Assembly: GCF_003711515.1 (NCBI RefSeq)
Contig: NW_021167090.1
Location: 186,001-250,000 of the forward strand
Direction of reading: 5' to 3'
DNA length: 64,000 nucleotides
Source of the DNA: Sodiomyces alkalinus F11
Lineage: Eukaryota > Ascomycota > Sordariomycetes > Glomerellales > Plectosphaerellaceae
The position numbers and the translations under genes were made by a program. This document shows positions 11,714 through 22,171 of this stretch, one piece after another (within the stretch, counting starts at the first letter, position 1; every line of letters starts with the position of its first letter). Under the pieces are notes generated by a model, which was not told where the DNA came from, did no database searches, and worked only from the letters and a program-made list of their open reading frames with translations.

Positions 11714-13011
11714 ATGACAATAAGAGAAGATATTGTCGCCTCTGCGGTATGTTCTTGCACCTGTATTTTCATCCCGCCATGGATCATCGTGATGAAACTA
11801 ACGTGACTGAAATTGTAGGCGCAATGTCAGTATGACCCAGCATTTGCATTCTTCACCCGCCGACAGCCCTAAATAAGGATTTAGAAAGAATCTGACTGAC
11901 TCCCCTGCAGTTCTCCAAGATCCGAGCGTTGCCAGCTCGTCCATCGAGAACCGCGTCTCGTTTCTCCGAACGAAGAACCTCACCCAGGAAGAGATCGGTG
12001 CCGCCCTCACACGAGTAGGCGTTCAGTCTCCGACAGCAGTTGCCGCGCCTCCTGCTACGGGTAGTCCAGTGCCAGCTGGGCAACCGCAACAACATTATAC
12101 GACAACCTATCCAGCCCAATATGCCGCTTGGCAACCTCCTCCCCCGGTTCCCAAGAGAGACTGGAGGGACTGGTTTATTATGGCGACGGTGGTAGGGGGC
12201 GTCAGTTATGGGGCTTATGCATTGGCAAAAGTAAGGTTGAATCCTGAAAAGTCGAGCAGAGGAGCTGGCTATGATGGGCATCGGGCGGGCTAACAAGTTT
12301 CAGCGCTACGTGTACCCGCTTATCGCACCGCCAACTCCCGAACGTCTAGAGCAAGACAAGAAGTCCATCGAGGAGCAATTCGACAAAGCGTTCTCCCTAG
12401 TAGAGCAGCTGGCTAAAGACACGGAAGCTCTCAAGGCGGCGGAACGGGAACGGACAGAAAGGCTCGACGGGGCCTTGTCGGACTTCGAAGCCGTCATCAA
12501 CGAGATTAAATCAGCAAACCGACGCCGAGACGACGAGGCCCAGCGCATTCGCGACGACGTTGGAAACCTTAAGGATGGGATTCCGAGGGCGATGGACAGC
12601 CAGAAGGACCTGACGGACCAGCGGCTCCGCGAGATCAACGCCGAGCTCACCAGCCTCAAGGCCCTGATCTCGCAGCGGATGCAGTCGGCGCCGACCCCGT
12701 CTGCGTCTTCGAACGTCAACGGATTCCCGCAGACGACGAGCGCCACGGCCGCGACTCCCAGCCCCATGGCGGGTAAGCAGGCGACTGTCAGCGTCGAGAG
12801 CCCGACGCCCAGTGCGGCAGCTTCTCCGGCCGCCGGGGATGCCCCGAATCCGCTCTTGGCCCGGGGCCTGGGACTGGGCAACACGGGAGCGAAAGCATCC
12901 ATTCCCGCTTGGCAGATGGCCATGGTCAGTAAGGGTTCTGGAAGCTCTACTCCTGTAAACGCAGGTGAGGGGTCTGGGAATTCACAGCCTGAGGCTAGCG
13001 GTTCGTCATAA
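11714..13011 (+). CDS. PEX14: Peroxisomal membrane docking protein Pex14
   Basis: Docking-complex subunit that receives Pex5/Pex7 with cargo at the peroxisomal membrane. Model: 11714-11746, 11819-11825, 11911-12230, 12304-13011, 355 aa. The second exon is only 7 nt. It is needed to join MTIREDIVASA to AQFLQDPSVASS in frame, giving the conserved N-terminal Pex14 domain (residues 1-55, with ENRVSFLRTKNLTQEEI). A Pro-rich linker precedes KRDWRDWF, and a hydrophobic segment lies at about 101-120 (FIMATVVGGVSYGAYALAK), continuing as RYVYPLIAPPTPERLEQDK. Residues 130-230 are coiled coil, and the tail is Ser/Ala/Pro-rich and disordered. All introns are GT-AG; intron 3 (73 nt) has a GCTAAC branch site. 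Length and order match fungal Pex14. PEX11 lies 34 kb away in the same window. Confidence 0.94.
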
Positions 13012-13765
13012 GTGACTTGATGGGAGGGGCAAAGCAAAAATACTTGTACAATACAAAGGGGGAGGGGTTTCTTCTTCTCACTGGCAGTACTCGGATCATC
13101 CTCCAGGTGTAGGTCAGCTTGATTCGAACGAAGGAGGGCTCCGAATGCTGAAGTGGACTCGCTGTGGTGAAATTATGGATTGGCTACTGGCATGTTTTGG
13201 ATTCTTCCTGGATTCACTGATACGGCTTGACTAGTATCGTCACCGATTGCACGGAGTTGGCCGAGAACGATCCCTTGCAGGGTACATATACCAAGTGCCG
13301 AACCTGGATCTGAAGGCTCCTGATTGGCGTACACCATTAACGTGAAGCTCAGAGTACCTTGGACAGTACTTCGAGGTTTTGCCAAGACTAGGTGCGATAT
13401 GCGCATTATCGGGTTGGAGCAAGAGAGACGCCAGGTTTGTGGTGCTTCATCTCGCCCAAAAGAAAAACCCCTGATGTATTTTAGGTGTTTGGTGTTGATT
13501 GTTGGTTAACTATGTTGATTACTCATCGGGCAGCCTGTGCCGAGGCTCATGTTGTTGCATGTGGTCACATTGTCCATTTCTCTATCTTCTTCCTTTCCGC
13601 CTTGCCACTCCCTAGAGTAACATTAGTATATCATTCTTGTACTGAGATTATATATCCGTACGCCAAAGTTGATGCAAGATCGCTTGTTGTGAAAGTCGAC
13701 CTGCTCACCGAGGAACCAGAAAGCCGGGGGCACCAGGCACGACTTCCCCCTCCCCGCATCCCAAC
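13012..13765. other. Intergenic region between PEX14 and the alpha/beta hydrolase gene
   Basis: It contains the PEX14 3' region and the promoter and leader of the next gene. Short frames are present on both strands without recognisable content. I see no gene. Confidence 0.6.
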
Positions 13766-15429
13766 ATGGCCTCGGCCTCTACGACTTCAAACGAAGCGCA
13801 ACTGCGTGAGCCGCCCACCACGTGGCAGAATGTCAAATTCTTCCTTTCGGCCGTGCCAAAACTCCCACTAGTGGTCCGTGTAACACTGTTACATGTCCTT
13901 GGTCGCTCGGAGCCGGCAAAGTACCTGGACCTACGCAGCGAACTCACAGTCGCCGTCTTGCGATCCTTCTTGCAGCCTACAAAACCTCGGTCCATCTCCT
14001 CGACCCAGAGGCTCGTGGTGCGAGACCAGGGCATCAAAGGTCGGATCTGGGTAGCCAACTACGCGGCCCCCGCACCCCCTGACCCCGACGTTTTGGATGT
14101 ATTAGTCGCGGCGATCGAGGGTCTACACGACACGTCGTCGCCGCCGGTGGAGATACCGCGGCCTAGGATCACGGCTGTGGAGGCAGAGTGGACCGGATAC
14201 CGCGCGAATGCGACGGGTGATGCTCGGCTGCCGCCTCTTTCGGCAAGGGAGCTGTTCGATGAGATGCAGAAGGAGGTCTCGAGCCCCGTGACGGTTCTCT
14301 ACCTCCATGGCGGCGCCTACTATGTCGGCGATCCATGCACGCATCGGGCCGTTACCAAGAAGCTGGCCAAAATCACGGGCGGTCGGTGTTATTCGGTGCG
14401 GTACCGCCTGGCGCCTCAGAACCCCTTTCCCGCCGCATTGCTTGACGCTCTTGTGTCGTACATGGCGCTGTTGTACCCTCCCCCAGATGCATACCACACA
14501 CCAGTGGCTCCAGAACATGTAGTCATAGCGGGTGATAGGTAAGAGCTTTCCCTTCTACTGTTTCTTTTTCTCCCCCTTTTTTCTTTCTTCCTTTTTTTTT
14601 TCTTTCTTTTTTCTTCGTCTGCTGTCTCCTACGGATCGGAAAACCCCCCAGGCTACTCCTCCGAAATACGCCAGCTGACTTTCTTTCCCCTTTGCTCCCT
14701 CTCTGCCGAAACAGTGCAGGAGGAAACCTTTCCCTAGCTCTGCTCCAAACCATACTCGAACTACGCAGACAGGGCCGTCAGATACGTTGGTTCGGTGCCG
14801 ACTATGAGATCCCTTTACCCGCAGGGGCAGCCGTGTGCTCACCATGGATGGACATAACGGTGAGCTCGCCGAGCTGGCAAGCCAACCAAGCCTTCGACTA
14901 TCTACCCCCGGCGTCGAAGTACCACGATATCAAGTACCCACCCTGCGGTGCGTGGCCGGCCAATCCGCCGCGGCGGCACCTCTACGTTGCGGATGGCTTG
15001 GTGGCGCACCCGCTTGTCACGCTGGTGATGGCCCGGGACTGGACGGGCGCGCCGCCCGTGTATCTGTGCACGGGGTGGGAGCTGCTGGCGGACGAAGACA
15101 AGTCCGCCGCGCGAACGTTGCATAGTCAGGGCGTTCGGGTGGTGTTTGAAGAATACGAGGCCATGCCGCATTGTTTTGCCATGGTACTACCCCAGTCGCC
15201 GAATGCAAGGCGATGTTTTGACGCGTGGGCTGGTTTCATCAAGGACCTAGTAGTGAAGGGAGCGGAGGCTGTCGAATCGAAAGCCGTGATGATCAAGGCT
15301 CGCACATCGGAAGAGGTGGTACTAGACTTCTCCTCGCTGGGTTGTGATGCGGAGGAAATGAGGGGTCGCGTGCTCGCGCATTTATCAGATGCAAGAGACG
15401 TGCCACCGGAGATAATGGCGAAGCTGTAG
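13766..15429 (+). CDS. Alpha/beta hydrolase of the hormone-sensitive-lipase (HSL) type
   Basis: Serine esterase or lipase; substrate unknown. Model: 13766-14538 and 14715-15429, 495 aa. The 176-nt intron splits the nucleophile codon: joining AG to T restores GDSAGGN at about residues 256-262. The HSL-type oxyanion motif HGGAYYVG lies at about 187-194. The probable acid is in GWELLADEDK and the probable His in YEAMPHCF near residue 400. The N-terminus has a hydrophobic patch (LPLVVRVTLLHVL) that could associate with membrane. Fungal HSL-type enzymes include steryl-acetate hydrolases (Say1-like) as well as general esterases, so a sterol role is only suggested by the DHCR24-like gene 490 bp downstream on the same strand. 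The catalytic residues look intact. Confidence 0.88.
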
Positions 15430-15919
15430 TTCCCTATGATACACATAAAGGGCTTTGGTTAATACATGGGCTAAATAGCCATATTTTACGTTATGAACTC
15501 CAGTCTCTTTACAATTTATCAATGTCTGGGTGGAATTGTAGAGCGTATTGCAGGACACCGACAGAAGCACAATAGATCAGAAATGTATTATTCGCCATAC
15601 TTATCTTATCAGATCTTTCGGACTTGTCTCGGCCGGTTCCGGTTGCTACCTTACCCTTGGGCCCCTCGGAGGACGAGCCATATTACCTAATAATCGCGCT
15701 ATCACCGCGTTGAGCCATCCAGGGCAAATGGTTCATATCCGTACGTACCTAGAGTAATTACGTAAGGTACCCCAGACTAACAGGTACCTCTCCATCTCAT
15801 CTCTGGGAAATATCATGGCTTTCTGACATTCAACCTTCAGAAACTCGTCTCCGTCAAATTTCCCTTTCCCTGTAGCTCTTCACACTACCAGGGCACCTGG
15901 GCTGACAGCCTGCCCCACA
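15430..15919. other. Intergenic region between hydrolase and DHCR24-like gene
   Basis: It holds the 3' end of the hydrolase transcript and the promoter of the reductase. Copies of GGTACC-type words occur (15766-15788). I see no gene. Confidence 0.6.
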
Positions 15920-17581
15920 ATGGAGCCCCATAAGCAAGCCGTCTTCAAAATTTCGGCCGCTGTTAAGGGTTTCTTCGAACGCAAAGAACCCTACCGCATC
16001 TTCCATGGCTCGACAAATAGCACCCGGCCTTTCCGCCGGGACCGCTTCGTCGATATCAGCGCTCTTGGCAATGTCATCGAGGTGAACAAGGCTCGCCGTA
16101 TTGCCCTCGTCGAACCCAATGTCCCGATGGACCGCCTGGTCGAGTCCACTCTCCGCCAGGGGCTTATCCCGCCGGTGGTCATGGAGTTCCCGGGTATCAC
16201 GGCTGGTGGTGGCTACGCCGGAACCGCGGGAGAGAGCTCCAGCTTCCGTCATGGCTTCTTCGACGACACCATTAACGAGGTTGAGATGGTCCTCGCCAAC
16301 GGCGACATCGTGACCGCCCGTCCTGAGGGCCCGAGGGCCGACCTCTTCCGCGCAGCCGCCGGCGCTGTGGGCACCTTGGGTGTCACCACCCTCATTGAAC
16401 TTCGTCTTGTCGAGGCGAAGCGCTTCGTCCGTACCACCTATCACCGCACCAACTCGGTCAAGGAGGCCATAGAGCGCGTCCACACCGAGACCCTACGCCC
16501 CGAGAACGACTATGTGGACGGAATCCTCTTCTCTAAGGATCACGGCGTTATCATCACTGGTTCCTTGACCGACGAAAGCCCCCCCGAAAACGTTAAACCA
16601 CAGACGTTCAGCGGCGCCTGGGATCCGTGGTTCTACCTCCACGTCCAAGATCGCACCAAGTCCCTCCCTTCTTCTTCTTCTTCTTCTTCTTCTTCTTCTT
16701 CTTCTTCTTCTTCTTCTTCTTCCTCCTCTGACTCTCCGCCCCCGGTCGACTACATTCCCCTGGCAGAATACCTCTTCCGCTACGACCGGGGCGGGTTCTG
16801 GGTTGGTGCTGCCGGGTTCGACTATTTCCGCTTCGTTCCCTTTACCCGCTTCTTCCGCTGGTTCCTGGACGACTTCCTCCACACCCGCATGCTCTACCGT
16901 GCCCTCCACGGGAGCGGCGAGTCAGCCCGGTTCCTCGTCCAGGACCTCGCCCTACCCTACGCCAACGCTGAGAAGTTCATCGACTTCACAGCCGAGAAGA
17001 CCGGCATCTGGCCCCTCTGGCTTTGTCCCCTGCAGCAGACCCTACCGCCCACCTTCCACCCGCACACGGGCGAACCCGCAAAAGAAGCGGCGGGCCACAA
17101 TGACAACGACAACAACGACAACAACAACAACAACAACGCCCGAGGCCCGAAAGGCAAGCAAATGCTCAACATCGGCCTCTGGGGCTGGGGCCCGCAAGAC
17201 CCGGCCGCCTTCGTGGCGACCAACCGCGCCGTGGAGGACAAGCTCGCCGAGCTGGGCGGCATGAAATGGCTCTACGCCCACGTGTACCAGTCCGAGGACG
17301 ACTTCTGGCGCGCCTATGGCGGGAAGGCATGGTACGACGCCCTGCGCGCCAAGTACGGCGCCGAGTCCCTGCCCACCGTCTACGACAAGGTGCACATCGA
17401 TGGCGGCGCCCGCACAGAGGACCTCAAGCAGTGGCGACAGGCCTTCAAGTCGCGCTGGCCCTTCGCCGGCCTCTGGGGCATCTGGAAGTCCATCCGCAGT
17501 CGCGATTACTATCTTCATCGGAACGCCCAGTGGAAGTACAAGGAGGGGACGGAGCACTCCACGCCAGACAAGCCAAATTAA
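15920..17581 (+). CDS. FAD-linked reductase of the DHCR24/DIMINUTO (delta-24 sterol reductase) family
   Basis: Single-exon gene, 553 aa. Residues about 30-190 form a PCMH-type FAD-binding domain: FVDISALGNVIEVNKARRIA, then VEPNVPMDRLVESTLRQGL, the FPGITAGGGYAGTAGESSS loop, and DLFRAAAGAVGTLGVTT. The C-terminal half keeps DHCR24-like blocks (GILFSKDHGVIITG, FRFVPFTRFFRWFLDDFL, KWLYAHVYQSEDDFW, YDKVHIDGG). In animals and plants these enzymes reduce or isomerise sterol side-chain double bonds; the fungal substrate is not established. Unlike animal DHCR24 there is no clear N-terminal membrane helix. Two repeat-coded inserts interrupt it: a Ser run (about residues 252-269) and an Asp/Asn run (about 394-407). 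Both keep the frame. It lies between an HSL-type hydrolase and HMG-CoA synthase. Confidence 0.88.
   Translation: MEPHKQAVFKISAAVKGFFERKEPYRIFHGSTNSTRPFRRDRFVDISALGNVIEVNKARRIALVEPNVPMDRLVESTLRQGLIPPVVMEFPGITAGGGYAGTAGESSSFRHGFFDDTINEVEMVLANGDIVTARPEGPRADLFRAAAGAVGTLGVTTLIELRLVEAKRFVRTTYHRTNSVKEAIERVHTETLRPENDYVDGILFSKDHGVIITGSLTDESPPENVKPQTFSGAWDPWFYLHVQDRTKSLPSSSSSSSSSSSSSSSSSSSSDSPPPVDYIPLAEYLFRYDRGGFWVGAAGFDYFRFVPFTRFFRWFLDDFLHTRMLYRALHGSGESARFLVQDLALPYANAEKFIDFTAEKTGIWPLWLCPLQQTLPPTFHPHTGEPAKEAAGHNDNDNNDNNNNNNARGPKGKQMLNIGLWGWGPQDPAAFVATNRAVEDKLAELGGMKWLYAHVYQSEDDFWRAYGGKAWYDALRAKYGAESLPTVYDKVHIDGGARTEDLKQWRQAFKSRWPFAGLWGIWKSIRSRDYYLHRNAQWKYKEGTEHSTPDKPN
16670..16728 (+). repeat. (TTC)n microsatellite within coding sequence
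   Basis: Near-perfect TCT/TTC trinucleotide run inside the DHCR24-like gene, read as a Ser homopolymer. Length changes in whole triplets would leave the frame intact. Confidence 0.95.
17100..17139 (+). repeat. AAC/GAC trinucleotide repeat within coding sequence
   Basis: Imperfect (GACAAC)/(AAC)n run in the DHCR24-like gene, read as alternating Asp/Asn followed by a poly-Asn run. Confidence 0.95.
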
Positions 17582-18163
17582 TCAGGACCTATATGCCCAC
17601 CGCGAGTCCTTTCATGCTTCATTGAAGATCTAGCCGCGGCTGTTTTGGTTAGGTTTCTATCACAGCTCAACCATTGTAACATAGACCAACATATCCGAGC
17701 CCCACCATCACTAAAAAGGCGTCATGGTAGTAGATAGAGAAGATTTTGGATGTATCGTTTAAAATAGAACTCTTTTTATTTTTCTCTTTTCTTTTCGCCC
17801 TTCATGCAGGTATTACGAACCTCACCGCTATCTCGAATGCTCGCAGATGCCGGTAGAATTTCGCCTATTTGTCTCGCTTCGTGCCATCATACCCGTAGGG
17901 TTGCATTATGTTCATTAAAATGGGCCGCCTCCCTCTCGGCAGAGTTCTAACGGACCTCAAAACTGATGGCCCACTCTGCTCTCGGGTCCTCCGCGCGCCT
18001 CTATGCCAAGTACGAAGGAAAGGATGCTTGCTGACTGTGCTCCTTTTGTCCAAAGCACAAACTCTATGCGCCACCGAATCTATAAAACCCCGCGATGGGC
18101 GAAGCCATCTTTGATCCGATGTCGCTCTATTGCGCCCTTCTTAGATGCGGTTCGCCTTCAGAC
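17582..18163. other. Convergent intergenic region, DHCR24-like / HMG-CoA synthase
   Basis: This is the 3'-3' interval between two convergent genes. It is AT-richer than the genes and holds only short frames. I see no gene. Confidence 0.6.
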
Positions 18164-19932
18164 TCACGCCTTGACGGAGTACTCGCGCTGGAACATGTCG
18201 TCCACCTTCTCGAGGTAGTAAGTGCCTGGGGCAATGGTGCTAGGATCACCCTTGGGAGTGTAGTTCTTCTGGAGGTGAGCCTGCTTACGGAGCTCGCACA
18301 TCTGAAATTCTTCTTGTCAGCTCCGGGTCCTTTTTGCACCAGTAGCAAAGCGAGGCGAAGGAAAAAAAAAGGAAGAAAAAAAGGAAGCAACTTACCGAGT
18401 CGTAAGTCTCGGGGGAAACCTGTCTCCGCGCGGTCAACCGATTGGGAATATCCAGGACCTTGGCGATGGAGGCCACACTGCCATTGACACGGAACGACAT
18501 GAAGCTGGCAGCCAGGCCCGAGCCGTAACTGAACAGGCCGATGCGCTTGCCGACGATATCAGCATCGTCGACGTGGGAGATCAAGCTAGCCAGGCCGCCC
18601 CAAACGCTAGCGCAGTACATGTTGCCGCACATGGTGGCGACCTGGATGCTGGGATTGACCCTGTCCTGGAACTTCTTCTTGGTGAGGGTCATGAAGGTCT
18701 TCTCGACGGCCTTGTCAGTGAGCGACTTCTCGTACTCCATGTCGCGGAGCTCAGGGGCAACCTCGGCAAAGAGGGGGCTGTCGGCGTTGGCCAGGTAGTC
18801 GTGGTAGAGCAGACGGGCGTACGACTTTTGCACCAGCTTGCAGGTCGGGGCGTGGAAGGTCAGGTAGTCGAAGCGGTCGAGGGAGGTCTTGGACGAGTCG
18901 ACAGCGTGTCCATTGGCGTGGCCATTGGCGAGCTTGGCCTCGCGCTGGCAGTAATCGCGGTAGGCAGCATCGAGAGCCCTGGTGTAGCAGGTGACGGAAA
19001 AGTGGCCATCAACGTAGGGGTACTCGCTGGTGAGGTCGGGCTTGTAGAAGTCGTAGGCATGCTGCATGTAGGTACCGCGCAGGCCAGGCTCGACGACGAT
19101 GGGGGCGTTGGGGCCGACAAGCATGGCAACGGCGCCGGCACCGCCGGTGGGGCGGGCATTGCCCTTCGCATAGAGGGCAATGTCACCAGCGACCACAATG
19201 GCGTCACGACCGTCCCAGAAGGGCGACGAGATCCAGTGGACGGCGTTCATGAGAGCATTGGTGCCACCATAGCAAGCATTCATAGTATCAACACCCTCAA
19301 TGCTGGTGTTCTCCCCAAAGAGCTGCATGAGCACGGACTTGACCGACTTGGACTTGTCAAGAAGAGTCTCGGTGCCGACCTCAAGGCGGCCAATCGAGTT
19401 GGGGTCGATGTTGTACTTCTTGAGAAGATTCGAGACCACGGTCAGGCCGAAGGAATAGATGTCTGACAGGAGCAGCTGTGAGCACACGAGGGACTTTGGG
19501 TCGACCTAACAGACAGCCTAAAAGGAGGAGGAGGCGGTTTCGAAAAAGAAAACCCCCAAAACGCATAAACATAAGCACTCACCCTCACGATCGTCGCAGA
19601 ATGACATCTTCGTCTGGCCGAGGCCGATGGTGTACTTGCCAGTGCTAACGCCATCGAACTTCTCTAGCTCGGATTGCTCGACATACTATGAGAATAACGA
19701 CGACACAGTTAGAAAGTCATGTCTCATGTGTAGATAATCCGGTCTGCCCTGCTCTTGCCATGATTCCCTGATACCGTACGCCCGACGAGGAGAGATTCGG
19801 AGCGATGTCGGAGGAGAGGGGCAGAATAGGCGGGAGAAGGCAGGGCAGGGAAGGGAGGATAGGAGCACGAACCTGGCTAGGGAAGTAGATCTCGATGGCC
19901 TTGATGCCAATGTTCTCGGGACGGGCAGCCAT
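18164..19932 (-). CDS. ERG13: Hydroxymethylglutaryl-CoA synthase
   Basis: Condenses acetyl-CoA with acetoacetyl-CoA to HMG-CoA, the step before HMG-CoA reductase in the mevalonate and ergosterol pathway. Model: complement of 18164-18301, 18396-19462, 19583-19685 and 19873-19932, 455 aa, as usual for the fungal cytosolic enzyme. Exon 1 codes [20 protein letters not shown], and the introns are 94, 120 and 187 nt with GT-AG ends. The catalytic Cys sits in [11 protein letters not shown] and the catalytic His in the [17 protein letters not shown] region; [17 protein letters not shown] and [13 protein letters not shown] are also conserved. A short His/Ala/Gly/Asn insert (GHANGHA) lies in the middle. 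Probably the housekeeping synthase, given its full conservation. Confidence 0.96.
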
Positions 19933-22171
19933 CGTGTGAAAGGCGGATTGAGCAGTCCAAGGGGTGAAAGCGAGAGGGAGAGGCGGTTAGAATACGGAGG
20001 ATGGACTGGACTTGTACGGTGTATGGTCTGGGAGGATAACAAGAGGTTTTATTATGATTAGCCACAAGATTTTGTGAAGGGGAAGGGGCAGAAGATTTCA
20101 CCGCCTGTTTGCCCCGCGCAATATACGCGCTGGTGGAGGGGTGCTAGGGACCGGTATTGGATAGGTACATTGACATGGGGCTAACGCGACCTGGGCGTTT
20201 TTTGGGGCTTTGTTGGGCTTGAAAATCCAGCTGGGGCAAATCAGATCTTTAAGGGGAGGAGCATTAGGGGGGGGAGAGCCAAGGTACCTGCTCTGTACAG
20301 CGCATTCCACCACGAAGTCTAAAACAATAGAGTTCTTCATCATTGCAACTATCACGCACTTCCCTTATCTAAGGCATAGAAGAAGAAAACGGCTATATTT
20401 GAGAAAATAGAACTTCTTTCTTTTCCTTCCTTTTCTTTCCTTTTTTATTTCCTTCCCTTTTTTATTTCCTTCCCTTTCCTTCCTCTTCTCTTTCCTTCCT
20501 CTTCTCTTTCTCTTTTTAATAGAAAAGAAAACTCTAACACTGTCTGTCTAGTCAAGGGGAGAAGCTAGAGGCTCGGACTAAGTGTTCTTATCAGATGCCC
20601 ATAGCCACCTTATCAAGGTGTGATAAACTAACTATATTATATTAGACTTATAGGGTACCTCGATCCTATATATCCACACTTATTTTCCTTTATTTTCCTA
20701 ATTATTGATATCCCCGTAAAGTACCGCGAACTTCACTTAGATAAATACGTATATAATTCCATAGTCCTTTTACTTGTGTTCTGACAGTTCTTCAAGAAAA
20801 ATAGATACGAAGTACATAACCCCTTTTATTTGATCACTGAGGTACCTAGGTAGTGTCCCACTGCATCCCACCATTTTACCACATCTTTTGGCCTACGAAG
20901 TACTTCGTATGTATTCTGCATCAAGAACAAAGCAAGAGCTAAAGAATGACGGCCACTCTCAACGTTCATCTTCGGTTTGTTAGTATTGTTCCCCACTTAA
21001 TAGAGACATGTGTATGTTTGCCTTTTGAAGAACAGGGTACATATAGAAACATACAGAGTACGAAGAGCTAGAAGATCAGGCGCCCAGAACCAGAATCTTG
21101 CAAATGACACTACCTAATATATCATGACGACCACGAAAACAAAATCATAACATGAACATTCGTCTGTGGGTCTGTGCAGAGTACAGGGTACGGGTGCTCC
21201 TTATTAACTTCTCCGTACATACTTCCTCTATACTTTGTTTGCAGTATGTATAAGAAGTAATTGTATGGCAAGACGCCATTGTTAGGCCGGTATAACGTAC
21301 ATACTCTTATTAGGCAGAAATACCCTTAGATATTCGTCCTGCTACCTACCCTACCGAGTATCCTTGCCCTGACTGCCTTGCATTTTCTTCCTGGCTTTTG
21401 GTGGGGAGTTGCGAGCTCCTACCTATCGGTAATCTCCATCAAAATACCCTGTATCCACAACCCCAATGATAAACTCGGGAAGTTTATCTTCCCCTTGGAC
21501 TCATCACCCTGATGATGGCGCACAGATCACCTACAATGAACCGAGTGCCAAGTAAAGAATCCCCGCCAATCAGACCACTTCATCGGCGCTAAAACGCACA
21601 AACAGGTCTAGCCTCTATCTCTTCTTAAGGTACCTTAGGTAAGGTACTCCGTGTGGCAGGAGTTAGGGTCCTCTCCCATTGAGTACGTACCCCCCTTGTC
21701 AACTCAAATTAGCACGATCATTAACTTCAGGGGCTTCGCGGCACCTCATACAAACCAAGCCAGTAATCCTTCGAGATCCTCTTCGAGAGCTGGAGCCGTT
21801 ATCACGTCATTGTATGCTTATTTATGGCACGCCGTACGAAAAGGAATTGCCTTGGGACTCGATTTCATATGCCGTTGAAGTTTAGTGCTGGGTCGCAATT
21901 TTTTTTTCTCTTAAACCCCGGATCTCGTTCAGTTGTTGGCAGTCAGTCAGACCCCAGTTGTATGAGGCTCAAGTCTTTGCCCGCAAAGAAGGAAATAAAA
22001 TACCGTTATTCGTTTAGTGATATCGTATCAGTGCTATATGATGCTGATGCTGCCATGTCTTGGTGTACACCCCTGGGTCATTCCCGCGTCACCTCTAAAC
22101 GCCCAAAACGCCAGCTATTTACAGCCCTATGCCAGTTTTTCCATAGTATTACACTGGGGCCTTCCACACTC
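19933..22171. other. 2.2-kb intergenic region upstream of HMG-CoA synthase
   Basis: The first few hundred bases should be the HMG-CoA synthase leader and promoter. A long polypyrimidine tract lies at 20407-20517. The rest is AT-rich with many short words such as TACGAAGTACTTCGTA (20895-20910) and AAGGTACCTTAGGTAAGGTAC-like runs (21626-21645). I see no gene. Confidence 0.6.
20407..20517 (+). repeat. Polypyrimidine (TTCC/TTTC/CTTCC) low-complexity tract
   Basis: About 110 bases of almost pure C/T in repeated TTTCCTTCC-like units in intergenic DNA. It is probably simple-sequence slippage. Confidence 0.9.

Noticed and set aside
18573..19466. 297-codon + strand frame opposite HMG-CoA synthase
   Set aside because: Val/Gly-rich shadow of a strongly conserved gene; no family content.
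13766..19932. A true secondary-metabolite gene cluster
   Set aside because: No terpene cyclase, PKS, NRPS, P450, transporter or cluster regulator is near, and HMG-CoA synthase looks like the housekeeping copy.
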